Shown: piece after piece, positions 24,179-32,468 of the stretch | Layout: every line of letters starts with the position of its first letter | How positions within the stretch are numbered: position 1 is the first letter of the stretch | NCBI GenBank assembly: GCA_963844575.1 | Contig: CAWJOU010000005.1 | Location: forward strand, 2,666,001 to 2,730,000 | Reading direction: 5' to 3' | Source of the DNA: DASZUK01 sp963844575 | GTDB lineage: Bacteria > Actinomycetota > Acidimicrobiia > Acidimicrobiales > RAAP-2 | Length of the DNA stretch: 64,000 nucleotides | Notes under the pieces: generated by a model | The model's database searches: none | The model's input: only the letters and a program-made list of their open reading frames with translations | Told to the model about the DNA's origin: nothing | Position numbers and translations under genes: made by a program

Positions 24179-25402
24179 TCAACTGCCGACCTGGCGGCGA
24201 AGCTCCCGGCGCAGCAGCGACGCCCGGAGTCCCTGGCCGAGCTTCGACAGGTCGACGGCCGCGTCGACCGCCCGTTGGCGCGCCTCCGGGTTCCGCTGCC
24301 GGAGCAGCGGCGTAACGACCTGCTCGATCAGACCGCCCTCCCGGTCGACCGCGTTGCGGTACAGCCGGAGGTGCCGCGGCTCGATGCCGTACTGGGCGAA
24401 GTCGGCGACGAGCTTGGCGACGGTCAACGCTTCTTCGTCGTAGTACTGGGCACCGGCGACGACCATCGGCTCGATCAGGCCGAACCCTTCCAGCGACGCG
24501 ATGTCCGTCTCCGTCAGCCCCGTCGCCGACGCCAGCTCTTGGGCGGTCAGGCTGGCCCCGGACAGGCCGGCTGTCAGACCGACCGACGGCGGGGTGGTCG
24601 GCGGCGGGGGCGCGGCCGGCGGCGCGGCCACCGGAACGGCTGAGGCGGCCGGCGGTTCGGGCTGGGTCGGCGGTGATGCCGCGGCCGCGGGCTGCGGTCG
24701 AGCCGGCGGCCCCGGCGGCTGGCCGGACGGTGATTGGCCGGACGGTGATTGGCCGGACGGTGATTGGCCGGCCTGGCCCGATGGCGGCTGGCTCGACGCG
24801 GATTGGGTGGCGCGGCCGGAACCGGATGCGGACGAGGCCGGCCCCCCGGTCGGTGACGGTGCCACGGCGGCCACCGGCGTGGCCGGGGCGGGAGCCGCGG
24901 GCGGTCGGGCGGGCGACGGGCGGTCGAACGACGGAGCCGACGAGCCGGCGGCGGCCTGGTGGGTCGCCGACGGCGGCCGCTGGACGCTGCCGGAGAGGGC
25001 CAGCGCCGGTTCTTCGCTGTGCACTGGCTCTTCGCTGTGCGCCGGCAAGCCGTTCGTGCGCGGGCCCGCAGCCTCGGCACCGACCCCGCCGGCGACGGCC
25101 GGGCGGTCGCCGGAGAACGGGGCGTCGGCCGGCACCGGACCGGCCAGGGCGGCATCGCCCTCACTGGCCAGCCGGTCCCGGATGACCTTGAGCGGGAGGA
25201 AGTGCTCGCGCTGCTGGCGGAGGACCCAGCGCAGCCGCTCGACGTCGTGGTCGTAGAACTTGCGGTACCCCGACGGCGAGCGCTCCGGGTTGACGAGACC
25301 CTGGCTCTCGAGAAAACGGATCTTCGAGATCGTGACGTCGGGGAACTCCTCCCGCAGGAGGGTGAGCACGTCGCCGATGGACAGGTACGTCCGGCTGGTC
25401 AC
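24179..25402 (-). CDS. ftsR: MerR-family regulator of the FtsR type, with a long low-complexity linker
   Basis: A 407-residue regulator. The N-terminal HTH (YLSIGDVLTLLREEFPDVTI, KIRFLESQGLVNPERS, SGYRKFYDHDVERLRWVL) is that of FtsR, the MerR-like regulator of cell division known in corynebacteria and mycobacteria. From about residue 85 to 270 there is a Pro/Ala/Ser/Gln-rich linker, including GQSPSGQSPSGQSPSGQ encoded by 15-nt repeats. A conserved C-terminal domain follows (LTAQELASATGLTETDIASL ... FGLIEPMVVAGAQYYDEEAL). The linker is far longer than in typical FtsR (about 250 residues in total). Neighbours (FHA protein upstream, BFN downstream) match the usual cluster. Confidence 0.88.
   Translation of the reverse strand: MTSRTYLSIGDVLTLLREEFPDVTISKIRFLESQGLVNPERSPSGYRKFYDHDVERLRWVLRQQREHFLPLKVIRDRLASEGDAALAGPVPADAPFSGDRPAVAGGVGAEAAGPRTNGLPAHSEEPVHSEEPALALSGSVQRPPSATHQAAAGSSAPSFDRPSPARPPAAPAPATPVAAVAPSPTGGPASSASGSGRATQSASSQPPSGQAGQSPSGQSPSGQSPSGQPPGPPARPQPAAAASPPTQPEPPAASAVPVAAPPAAPPPPTTPPSVGLTAGLSGASLTAQELASATGLTETDIASLEGFGLIEPMVVAGAQYYDEEALTVAKLVADFAQYGIEPRHLRLYRNAVDREGGLIEQVVTPLLRQRNPEARQRAVDAAVDLSKLGQGLRASLLRRELRRQVGS
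24721..24765. repeat. Three tandem copies of a 15-nt unit inside the ftsR linker
   Basis: GGCCGGACGGTGATT occurs three times head to tail and a fourth partial copy follows. In the minus-strand frame each unit encodes a five-residue Gly-Gln-Ser-Pro-Ser repeat, so length changes would stay in frame. Likely a slippage-prone disordered linker. Confidence 0.9.
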
Positions 25403-25406
25403 GCGA

Positions 25407-25892
25407 TCACTCGTCCCCGGCTACGAGGTAGACGAGCTTGAACTTGCCGATCTGTACTTCGTCGCCAGCCGACAGCACCTGCTCCTCGATCCGTTCGCGG
25501 TTGACGTACGTCCCGTTGAGCGAGCCGTCGTCGTGGATGACGACCTTGCCGTCGGCGCTCCGCCGGATCTCGGCGTGCCGCCGGGAAACGGTGATGTCGT
25601 CGAGGAAGATGTCGCTCTCCGGGTGCCGCCCGGCCCGGGTCACGTCCTGCTCCAGGAGGTAGCGGGCACCGACGTTCGGACCGCGCTTCACCACCAGCGC
25701 GCCGGTGCCGTGCGGCACCTCGACGAGCGTGACCGTCGACTCCTCCTCGCCGGTCTCCCCGTGGTCGTCGACCGGCTGCAGCGAGATCGTCGACTCGGAC
25801 GCCTCGCTGGGGAGGGCGGACCCGCAGGACGAACAGAAGTTGACCCCCTCCGGGTTCCGGTGCCCACAGTTGTGGCAGTACACGCCCCCCAC
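25407..25892 (-). CDS. garA: FHA-domain protein of the GarA/OdhI type with N-terminal zinc ribbon
   Basis: A 161-residue protein. CHNCGHRNPEGVNFCSSCGS is a zinc ribbon, an acidic linker with ESTVTLVEV may carry the phospho-Thr switch, and the FHA domain (residues about 75-155) has GRHPESDIFLDD, VSRRHAEIRR and GSLNGTYVNRERI. GarA/OdhI proteins bind 2-oxoglutarate dehydrogenase and glutamate enzymes according to phosphorylation. The genome also uses KorAB, so the partner here is uncertain. The zinc ribbon is an addition not found in mycobacterial GarA. GTG 25883, after GGGGGGC, is an alternative start three codons in. Confidence 0.85.
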   Translation of the reverse strand: MGGVYCHNCGHRNPEGVNFCSSCGSALPSEASESTISLQPVDDHGETGEEESTVTLVEVPHGTGALVVKRGPNVGARYLLEQDVTRAGRHPESDIFLDDITVSRRHAEIRRSADGKVVIHDDGSLNGTYVNRERIEEQVLSAGDEVQIGKFKLVYLVAGDE

Positions 25893-25946
25893 GGTAGCCG
25901 CTCCCCCGATGACCTTTCCCTAGATGTTCCGGTGACGACGGACGGG

Positions 25947-26327
25947 TCAGGACCCGATGAGCTCGCCGTAGGCCGCCGCGTCGAGCAGGGCCGCCACCGC
26001 GCCCGGATCGGCGACCTCGAGCTCGCAGATCCACCCGTCGCCGTACGGGTCCCCGTTCAGCCGCTCCGGCTGGTCGGTCAGGTCGGTGTTGACCGCGGTC
26101 ACCCGACCGGCCACCGGGGCGTAGATCTCGGACACCGACTTCGTCGACTCGACCTCGCCGAGCGGGCCGCCGGCGTCGACCTCGGCGCCGACGGTCGGCA
26201 GGTCGACGAAGACGACGTCGCCGAGCGCGTCCTGGGCGTAGTCGGTGATGCCGACCCGGACGGTCGTCCCGGTCAGCCGCGCCCACTCGTGGTCGCCGGA
26301 GTAGCGACGGTCGTCCGGAACGAGCAT
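25947..26327 (-). CDS. gcvH: Glycine cleavage system H protein
   Basis: A 126-residue lipoyl carrier. The lipoylated Lys is in GEVESTKSVSEIYAPVAG (about residue 64), with YSGDHEWARL at the N-terminus and GWICELEVAD near the end. It shuttles the aminomethyl group between GcvPA/PB and GcvT and the dihydrolipoyl group to the L protein. It lies away from the gcvT-PA-PB operon (9-13 kb) but on the same strand, between the FHA and mannose-nucleotide genes. Confidence 0.97.
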   Translation of the reverse strand: MLVPDDRRYSGDHEWARLTGTTVRVGITDYAQDALGDVVFVDLPTVGAEVDAGGPLGEVESTKSVSEIYAPVAGRVTAVNTDLTDQPERLNGDPYGDGWICELEVADPGAVAALLDAAAYGELIGS

Positions 26328-26344
26328 GCGTGGACCCTAGTGGA

Positions 26345-28828
26345 TCAGCGGAGAAGCTGACGGAGGCGAACCGCGTACTGCTGGGCCCGGGCCCGGGCCC
26401 GGGCCTCGCTGGGGCCCTCCGCCCAGATGTGGGTGAGCGGTTCGTCGGGGTCCGGCAGGACGAGCGCCCAGCCATCGTCCTCGACGACCTTCACGCCATC
26501 GATCAGCACGAGCTCTCGATCGTCGAGCTGCTCGACGATCGTCCGCATCACCATCCCCTTCTGCTCCCACGGCGTCATGACCGTCTCGTGGGCGATGTGG
26601 ACGGGCGGCAGCGACCGAACGAGCTTCGACAGCGACTGCCCGGTCGAGCCGAGCATCGAGACGAGCTCGACCAGCGTCGCGGTGGCGTCGTAGGCCGGCA
26701 GGAAGTCCGGCCACAAGAACCCCCCGGACTGGCTGGCCGCGAAGGCGACATCGCCGCTGGCCGCCACCTCCATCAGGTGGGCGGACGAGAGCTTCGTGAA
26801 CGTGATCGGCACACCGGCGTCGGCGCAGATGGTCTCGGCCCCGCTGGCGACCGCCACCGGCAGCGCCACCCGGGCTCCCGGCCGGGTCTGGACGACCAGC
26901 TTCAAGAGGACGAGCAGCGCCTGGTCGTCGGAGAGCACCGTCCCCTCGTCGTCGACGATCGTCAGCCGCTCGCCGTCGGCGTCGACGACCGCGCCGAGCT
27001 GGGCCCCCGACGCCCGCACGAGGCCGGCCACCCGGGCGGCGTGGGCGTCCCGCTCGACCGACATCATCCCGGGCGTGTTGGCATACGGGTTGACGACGAG
27101 GACGTCGGCGTCGAGCTTCGAGAGCAGGTTCGGCATGACGAAGCTCGACGACCCGTACGAGAGGTCGAGGACGAGCTTCAGCCCGGCCTCGGTGCCGGAG
27201 AGGTCGACCGCGCCGACCAGGTCGACGGTGTACTGCTCGACGGCCCGGGCCGGGAAGTCGATGTCGCCGATCTCGCCGGCGAGGACGCGCCGGAAGTCCT
27301 CGCGGTGGTACAGCCGCTCGATCTTGCGCTGGTCGGTCTCGGCCAGGTCGAGGCCCTCGCCGTCGAAGAACCGGATGATCACCGACTCCGGGTCGTCCGG
27401 GGCCAGCCGGACGGTCACGCCACCGCGGCTGGCCGACGTCCGGATGTGGTGACGGGTCACCGGCACGGTCGCCACCTCGAGGTCCTCGACGTTCACGCCG
27501 GCGGCGTTGCAGCCGACCATGACCGCCCGCTTCAGCACCCGGGCGGCCCGGCTGGTGTCCCGGGACGACGTGATCGTCGTCCCCTTCTCGAGCGTCGCCG
27601 CCCAGGCCATCGAGAGCCGGACGACGAGCTCGGGGCTGATGTCGACGTTGGCGATGCCCCGGACGCCGTCGCGGCCGAACAGCGACCGCGAGCCGCGGGA
27701 CTCCCAGACGATCGACGAGTTGACGATCGCGCCGGCCTCGACGGTCTTGAACGGGTAGACCTTGACGCCGTCGCGCACCTCGGCCTGGGCGCCGACCAGG
27801 CAGCCCTCGCCGAGCACCGAGCCGGGCTCGCAGCGGGCCCCGTGGCGCAGGTCGCACGAGCGCCCGATGACCGCGCCGGCCACGCGGACGCCGGGACCGA
27901 GGTAGCCGTTGTCGGCGACGACCGACCGGCGGACCTCCGCGTTGTCGGCGATGCGGACGTTCGAGCCGAGCGTCGTGTACTCGCCGAGGACGACGCCGGC
28001 GGCGACCGAGCAGTTGTCGCCGATGATCGCCGGCCCGTCGACGATGGCCGCCGGGTCGACCGTCGACCCCTTGCCGAGCCAGACGCCGGGACGCAGCGGG
28101 AACCCCTCGATCTCCACCTGGACCCGGCCGTCGTGGATGTCCTGGTGGGCCTTGAGGTACGCCTCGGTCGTGCCGACGTCTTCCCAGTACCCCTCGGCGA
28201 CGTACCCGAAGATCGGCCGGCCGGCGTCGAGGACGGCCGGGAAGACCTCGCCGGAGAAGTCGACGGCGCGGCCCTCCGGGATGAAGTCGAAGATCTCCGG
28301 CTCGAGCACGTAGATCCCGGTGTTGATCGTGTCGCTGAAGACCTGGCCCCACGTCGGCTTCTCCAAGAAGCGTTCGATCGCCCCGCCCTCGTCGGTGATG
28401 ACGATCCCGAACTCCAGCGGGTTCTCGACCGAGCAGAGCGCCAGGGTGGCCAGGGCGCCCTTCTGCTCGTGGAAGTCGACGACGGCCGAGAGGTCGATGT
28501 CGGTCAGGACGTCACCGGAGATGACGAGGAACCGCTCGTCGAGCTCCTCCCGGGCGTTGAGGACCGAGCCGGCCGTGCCGAGCGGCGTCTCCTCGGTGGC
28601 GTAGACCATGCGGACGCCGAGCTCGGACCCGTCGCCGAAGTAGCTGCGGATGGCGTTGGCCATGAACGCGACGGTGACGACGATGTCGGTCATCCCGTGC
28701 TGGCGCAGCAGGCTGACGACGTGCTCCATCATCGGCCGGTTGGCCATCGGCAGCATCGGCTTCGGCTGGTTCGACGTGAGCGGCCGCAGACGCGTCCCCT
28801 CGCCGCCGGCCATGATCACTGCCTTCAC
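26345..28828 (-). CDS. Mannose-1-phosphate guanylyltransferase fused to a phosphomannomutase-like domain
   Basis: An 827-residue fusion from GTG 28828, preceded by GGAGG. Residues 1-235 form a nucleotidyltransferase (KAVIMAGGEGTRLRPLT, YWEDVGTTEAYL), about 250-380 a left-handed beta-helix of hexapeptide repeats (VDGPAIIGDNCSVAAGVVLG...), and about 380-827 a phosphohexomutase-like part (ITSSRDTSRAARVLKRAVM, VIIRFFDGEGLDL, PYANTPGMMSV). Actinobacterial homologues of this layout are annotated as mannose-1-P guanylyltransferases, making GDP-mannose for glycans. The mutase domain lacks an obvious complete set of metal-binding Asp motifs, so it may be partly degenerate. Couples to pgsA by a GTGA overlap. 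Confidence 0.88.
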   Translation of the reverse strand: MKAVIMAGGEGTRLRPLTSNQPKPMLPMANRPMMEHVVSLLRQHGMTDIVVTVAFMANAIRSYFGDGSELGVRMVYATEETPLGTAGSVLNAREELDERFLVISGDVLTDIDLSAVVDFHEQKGALATLALCSVENPLEFGIVITDEGGAIERFLEKPTWGQVFSDTINTGIYVLEPEIFDFIPEGRAVDFSGEVFPAVLDAGRPIFGYVAEGYWEDVGTTEAYLKAHQDIHDGRVQVEIEGFPLRPGVWLGKGSTVDPAAIVDGPAIIGDNCSVAAGVVLGEYTTLGSNVRIADNAEVRRSVVADNGYLGPGVRVAGAVIGRSCDLRHGARCEPGSVLGEGCLVGAQAEVRDGVKVYPFKTVEAGAIVNSSIVWESRGSRSLFGRDGVRGIANVDISPELVVRLSMAWAATLEKGTTITSSRDTSRAARVLKRAVMVGCNAAGVNVEDLEVATVPVTRHHIRTSASRGGVTVRLAPDDPESVIIRFFDGEGLDLAETDQRKIERLYHREDFRRVLAGEIGDIDFPARAVEQYTVDLVGAVDLSGTEAGLKLVLDLSYGSSSFVMPNLLSKLDADVLVVNPYANTPGMMSVERDAHAARVAGLVRASGAQLGAVVDADGERLTIVDDEGTVLSDDQALLVLLKLVVQTRPGARVALPVAVASGAETICADAGVPITFTKLSSAHLMEVAASGDVAFAASQSGGFLWPDFLPAYDATATLVELVSMLGSTGQSLSKLVRSLPPVHIAHETVMTPWEQKGMVMRTIVEQLDDRELVLIDGVKVVEDDGWALVLPDPDEPLTHIWAEGPSEARARARAQQYAVRLRQLLR

Positions 28829-29526
28829 GCTCCGACCTCCCCGCCTCGTTCTGCCCCAGCTCGTTCTGGCCCAGCTCGTTCTGCGCCGCGCCGCCCGGCC
28901 CGGCCCTCGGCCAGCGCCTTCCGGGCCGGGACGAGGTAGGCGACCGCCGCCGCCCAGGCCAGCACCAGACCGATACCCCCGGTCACCCACGCGAAGTCGT
29001 GGAACGGTACCTGCCAGCTGGCCGTGCCGTGGCTCAACAAGAACGCGGGGTAGGCGAACATCAGCGCGAACGTCCCGGCCTTGCCGATCCACAGGACGTC
29101 GATCCGCTTCGCGCCGAGCGCGGCGAGGACGAGCACCGTCCCGGCGACGACGACTTCCCGGGCCAGCGTGGCGACACCGAACCAGATCGGCACCGCGCCG
29201 TGGATCATGATGGCGATCACCCCGGTGGCGACCAGGACGCGGTCGGCCGCCGGGTCGAGCACCTTGCCGACCGTCGAGACCTGGTGGAACCGGCGGGCCA
29301 GGAAGCCGTCGACCCAGTCCGTCGCCCCGAGCACGCCGAGCAGGATGGCCGCCGCCGTCTGGCGATCGGCCCCGAACAGCAGCCACAGGAACAGCGGGAT
29401 GCAGAGCAGACGGACGACGGTGACCGCGTTCGGGACCGTCAGGACCCGGTCGAGGCCCGGCTCGTCGGGCACCACCGGTGCCGGGACCGCCGCGCCCTCG
29501 TGCGGCGGAGACGCCGGTTCGACCAT
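28825..29526 (-). CDS. pgsA: CDP-alcohol phosphatidyltransferase, likely phosphatidylglycerophosphate synthase
   Basis: A 233-residue membrane enzyme. The CDP-alcohol signature D-G-x2-A-R-x8-G-x3-D-x3-D is complete in DGFLARRFHQVSTVGKVLDP and continues AADR. LTVPNAVTVVRLLCIPLFLW at the first helix is typical of PgsA, which makes phosphatidylglycerol phosphate from CDP-diacylglycerol and glycerol-3-P. A disordered N-terminus (about 28 residues) and a repetitive Arg/Ala/Glu-rich tail (RAGRRGAERAGPERAGAERG) are extras. Other CDP-alcohol transferases share the motif, so the exact acceptor is inferred. Confidence 0.85.
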   Translation of the reverse strand: MVEPASPPHEGAAVPAPVVPDEPGLDRVLTVPNAVTVVRLLCIPLFLWLLFGADRQTAAAILLGVLGATDWVDGFLARRFHQVSTVGKVLDPAADRVLVATGVIAIMIHGAVPIWFGVATLAREVVVAGTVLVLAALGAKRIDVLWIGKAGTFALMFAYPAFLLSHGTASWQVPFHDFAWVTGGIGLVLAWAAAVAYLVPARKALAEGRAGRRGAERAGPERAGAERGGEVGA

Positions 29527-29675
29527 GAACCGGAGTCTACGGGGGTGGCCATCACGCTGGAGGCGTGCGGCGCGGCAGTGCCGGAGGCGTGCCGGCGCGG
29601 CCGTGCCGTAGGCGTGCCGGGGTGGCCGCGCCGTCGGCCTGCGCAGAGCCGAACGCGGTGTGCGAGGCTGACGCG

Positions 29676-30857
29676 GTGGCGACCCTCGAACCGTTCCGGG
29701 GCCTGCGGTACGACCCGGCCACCGTGCCGTTGGGCCAGGTCATCGCCCCGCCCTACGACGTCATCGGATCGGCCGAGCGGCTCCGGCTGGCCAACCGCCA
29801 CCCGGCCAACTCGGTGCTCGTCGAGCTGCCCGAGCCCGACCTCCGGGGGCGCGTCGACAAGTACCAGCAGGCGGCGGCCCTGTTCGCGTCGTGGATCGAC
29901 CACCATGTCCTCGTCACCGACCCGGCGCCGTCGCTCTACCCGTACCGGATGACGACGCCGGACGGGCGGTCGACGACGGGGGTGATCGGCGCACTGGGCA
30001 TCGACGACGACGTCCTGCCGCACGAGGAGACGATGCCCAAGCCGCGGAGCGACCGGCTCGACCTGCTCCGGGCGACGAAGGCCAACCTCTCCCCCATCTG
30101 GGGCCTCTCGCTCACCCGCGGGCTGACGGCGACGTTCGAGCCGAAGGGCCGGCCGGTGGCCGACGCGTTCGACGACGGTGGCGTCCGCCACCAGCTCTGG
30201 GTGGTCGACGACCCGGGCGCGGTCGCCACGGTGGCCGCCGCGGTCGCCGAGTCGCCGGTCGTCGTCGCCGACGGTCACCACCGCTACGAGACGGCCGGCC
30301 ACTACCGGCGCCAGGTGCGCGAGGCCAACGGCGACCGACCGGGCGCGCCCGACTCGATCATGGCCCTCGTCGTCGAGCTCTCGGACGAGCAGCTCACCGT
30401 CGGCCCGATCCACCGGACGATCGGGCGGCTGCCGGACGGCACCGACCTGCGGGCGATGTTCGAGCGCTGGTTCGACGTCGTCCACGCCGGACCGGCGTCC
30501 GAGCGCGTCGTCGGCGCGCTCGGCGAGTCGCGCTCGTTCGCCCTCGTCACCGCCACCGACGCCTGGCTGCTGAACCCGCACGTCGAGGCGTACGAGGCGG
30601 CCGGCAGCGACCTCGACGCCAGCCTCGTCGCCCTGGCCCTCGACGGCTTGGAGGAGCAGACCACGCACCGCCACACGTGGCCGGAGGCGTACGCCGCGGT
30701 CCGCGACGGCGAGGCCGACGCGGCGGTGCTGCTCCGCGCCGCGACGGTTGAGCAGATCGCCGAGTGGGCGGCCGCCCGGCGGCGGATGCCGCCGAAGACG
30801 ACGTTCTTCAGCCCGAAGCCGGCCACCGGGATGGTGTTCCGGCGGCTCGACGGCTGA
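29676..30857 (+). CDS. DUF1015 family protein
   Basis: A 393-residue cytosolic protein from GTG 29676, where the conserved FRGLRYDPATVPLGQVIAPPYDVI begins; the upstream open frame is Ala/Arg-rich and rejected. HPANSVLVELPE, VIGALGIDDDVLPHEETMPK, VVVADGHHRYETAGHYR and PKTTFFSPKPATGMVFRRL match DUF1015, widespread but with no firmly established activity (some homologues sit near amino-acid metabolism genes). Divergent from pgsA with about 150 nt between and convergent with the DUF1697 gene. Confidence 0.9.
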   Translation: MATLEPFRGLRYDPATVPLGQVIAPPYDVIGSAERLRLANRHPANSVLVELPEPDLRGRVDKYQQAAALFASWIDHHVLVTDPAPSLYPYRMTTPDGRSTTGVIGALGIDDDVLPHEETMPKPRSDRLDLLRATKANLSPIWGLSLTRGLTATFEPKGRPVADAFDDGGVRHQLWVVDDPGAVATVAAAVAESPVVVADGHHRYETAGHYRRQVREANGDRPGAPDSIMALVVELSDEQLTVGPIHRTIGRLPDGTDLRAMFERWFDVVHAGPASERVVGALGESRSFALVTATDAWLLNPHVEAYEAAGSDLDASLVALALDGLEEQTTHRHTWPEAYAAVRDGEADAAVLLRAATVEQIAEWAAARRRMPPKTTFFSPKPATGMVFRRLDG

Positions 30858-30872
30858 CCGGCCGCCTCCACC

Positions 30873-31430
30873 TCAGCCGCCGGCCATCTCGGCGAGGACG
30901 CCGACGGTCTTCCAGTTCCGGGTGGTCGCGGTGACGCCGAGCTTCTTCTCGAAGTACGTGTTCTGCAGCTTCGTGTCGGAGTACCGGCCGCCGGGCACGT
31001 GGAGATGGACGTCGGCGCCGACGAGCCGGCAGACGTCGGGGGCGAACCGCTCGGCGTCGGCGGCGAGGGCGGCCCAGCGGTCGCGGTCGGGCACGCCGGC
31101 GAGGAACGTCACGTGGAAGGCGGTCGGCTCGTCGTCGGGGCTCAGGCCGTCGGCGACGAACGGGCTCGCCCGCCGGACCTCGGCCAGCTCGCGGCCGAGC
31201 CGGACGACGACGGCGGCGTCGACGCCGAGATCGTCGCGGAGGCCGGCGGCCAGCCGGCCGGCGACGGTCGTCGTCCGTCCGGACCCGGAGAAGACGGCGT
31301 TGCCGCTCTGGACGTACGTGCGGACGTCGCTATAGCCGAGCGACTCGACGACGGCCCGGAGCTCGGGCATGGCGACGCGGTTACGGCCGCCGACGTTGAT
31401 CCCCCGGAGCATGGCGACGAACGTGGCCAC
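30873..31430 (-). CDS. DUF1697 family protein
   Basis: A 185-residue protein starting MATFVAMLRGINVGGRNRV, the diagnostic N-terminus of DUF1697, with YVQSGNAVFSG and NTYFEKKLGVTATTRNWKTV later. Structures of the family show a two-domain alpha/beta fold, but no biochemical role is known. It ends 15 nt from the convergent DUF1015 stop and lies 18 nt downstream of korB on the same strand. Confidence 0.92.
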   Translation of the reverse strand: MATFVAMLRGINVGGRNRVAMPELRAVVESLGYSDVRTYVQSGNAVFSGSGRTTTVAGRLAAGLRDDLGVDAAVVVRLGRELAEVRRASPFVADGLSPDDEPTAFHVTFLAGVPDRDRWAALAADAERFAPDVCRLVGADVHLHVPGGRYSDTKLQNTYFEKKLGVTATTRNWKTVGVLAEMAGG

Positions 31431-31448
31431 CGCTCCCCCGGCCGACGG

Positions 31449-32468
31449 TCAGTCGACGGTCCAGCTGGAGCCGGACCGCAGGAGCGCACCGAGATCGCCG
31501 ACGCCCCGCTTCTCCTGGGCGTCGGTCACCTGCCGAGCCATCTCGGCGCCGTACTCGGCCCGCTCGACGGCCCGGAAGACGCCGATCGGCGTCGGCTCGT
31601 ACGGGCCGTGCGAGAGGCGGGAGAGGGCGAACGCCAGGCCGGGGTCGTCCCGGGCCTCGTCGTGGACGAGCAATGCGTCCTCGCCGACGTCGGCGACGTC
31701 GACGATCTCGAGCCGGCCGTCGGAGCGTTGGACGACCCCCTTCTCGTGGTCCATGCCGAAGCGGATCGGCTGGCCGTGGACGAGCGGGATGAGCATCGCG
31801 GCCCGGGCGTCGCGGGCCGTGATCTTCCCGAACGCACCGTCGTTGAAGACGTTGCAGTTCTGGTAGACCTCGACGAACGCCGCGCCGTTGTGCTCGTGGG
31901 CCCGACGGAACGTCTCTTGCATATGGGCGCGGTCCATGTCGTGGGTCCGGGCGACGAACGTCGCTTCGGCGCCGAGGGCCAGGCTGACCGGGTTGAACGG
32001 CGTGTCGACGGAGCCGAACGGCGTCGACTTCGTCACCTTGGCGACCTCGGACGTCGGCGAGTACTGGCCCTTCGTCAGCCCGTAGATCTGGTTGTTGAAC
32101 ATCAGGATCGTCAGCCGGACGTTGCGGCGGAGGGCGTGGATCAGGTGGTTGCCGCCGATCGACAGCGCGTCGCCGTCACCGGTGACGAGCCAGACGTCGA
32201 GGTCCGGTCGGGTCGTCGCCAGCCCGGTGGCGATCGCCGGGGCACGGCCGTGGATCGAGTGCATCCCGTACGTCGACATGTAGTACGGGAAACGGGCCGC
32301 GCAGCCGATGCCGGAGAGGAAGACGGTGTTCTCCCGCCGGACGCCGAGGTCGGGCAGGAGCATCTGGACGGCCGCGAGGATCGAGTAGTCGCCGCAGCCC
32401 GGGCACCAGCGGACCTCCTGGTCGCTCGTCCAGTCCTTGCGGGTCGTCACCGGTATGGCGGTCGTCAT
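31449..32468 (-). CDS. korB: 2-oxoglutarate:ferredoxin oxidoreductase subunit beta
   Basis: A 339-residue TPP- and Fe-S-binding subunit. WCPGCGDYSIL and GIGCAARFPYY supply cluster cysteines, VTGDGDALSIGGNHLIHALR is the TPP/Mg site, NNQIYGLTKGQYSPTS is typical, and YQNCNVFND gives the fourth Cys region. With KorA it oxidatively decarboxylates 2-oxoglutarate using ferredoxin as acceptor. The ATG overlaps the korA stop by one base (TGATG). The C-terminus is slightly longer than in the shortest homologues. Confidence 0.96.
   Translation of the reverse strand: MTTAIPVTTRKDWTSDQEVRWCPGCGDYSILAAVQMLLPDLGVRRENTVFLSGIGCAARFPYYMSTYGMHSIHGRAPAIATGLATTRPDLDVWLVTGDGDALSIGGNHLIHALRRNVRLTILMFNNQIYGLTKGQYSPTSEVAKVTKSTPFGSVDTPFNPVSLALGAEATFVARTHDMDRAHMQETFRRAHEHNGAAFVEVYQNCNVFNDGAFGKITARDARAAMLIPLVHGQPIRFGMDHEKGVVQRSDGRLEIVDVADVGEDALLVHDEARDDPGLAFALSRLSHGPYEPTPIGVFRAVERAEYGAEMARQVTDAQEKRGVGDLGALLRSGSSWTVD

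Noticed and set aside
24721..24765. CRISPR-like array from regularly spaced repeats
   Set aside because: The 15-nt units are directly tandem without spacers and code for a repetitive protein linker.
26330..28939. 869-codon plus-strand ORF opposite the mannose-nucleotide gene
   Set aside because: Third-position GC artefact; no recognisable domain, while the opposite strand has a complete fusion enzyme.
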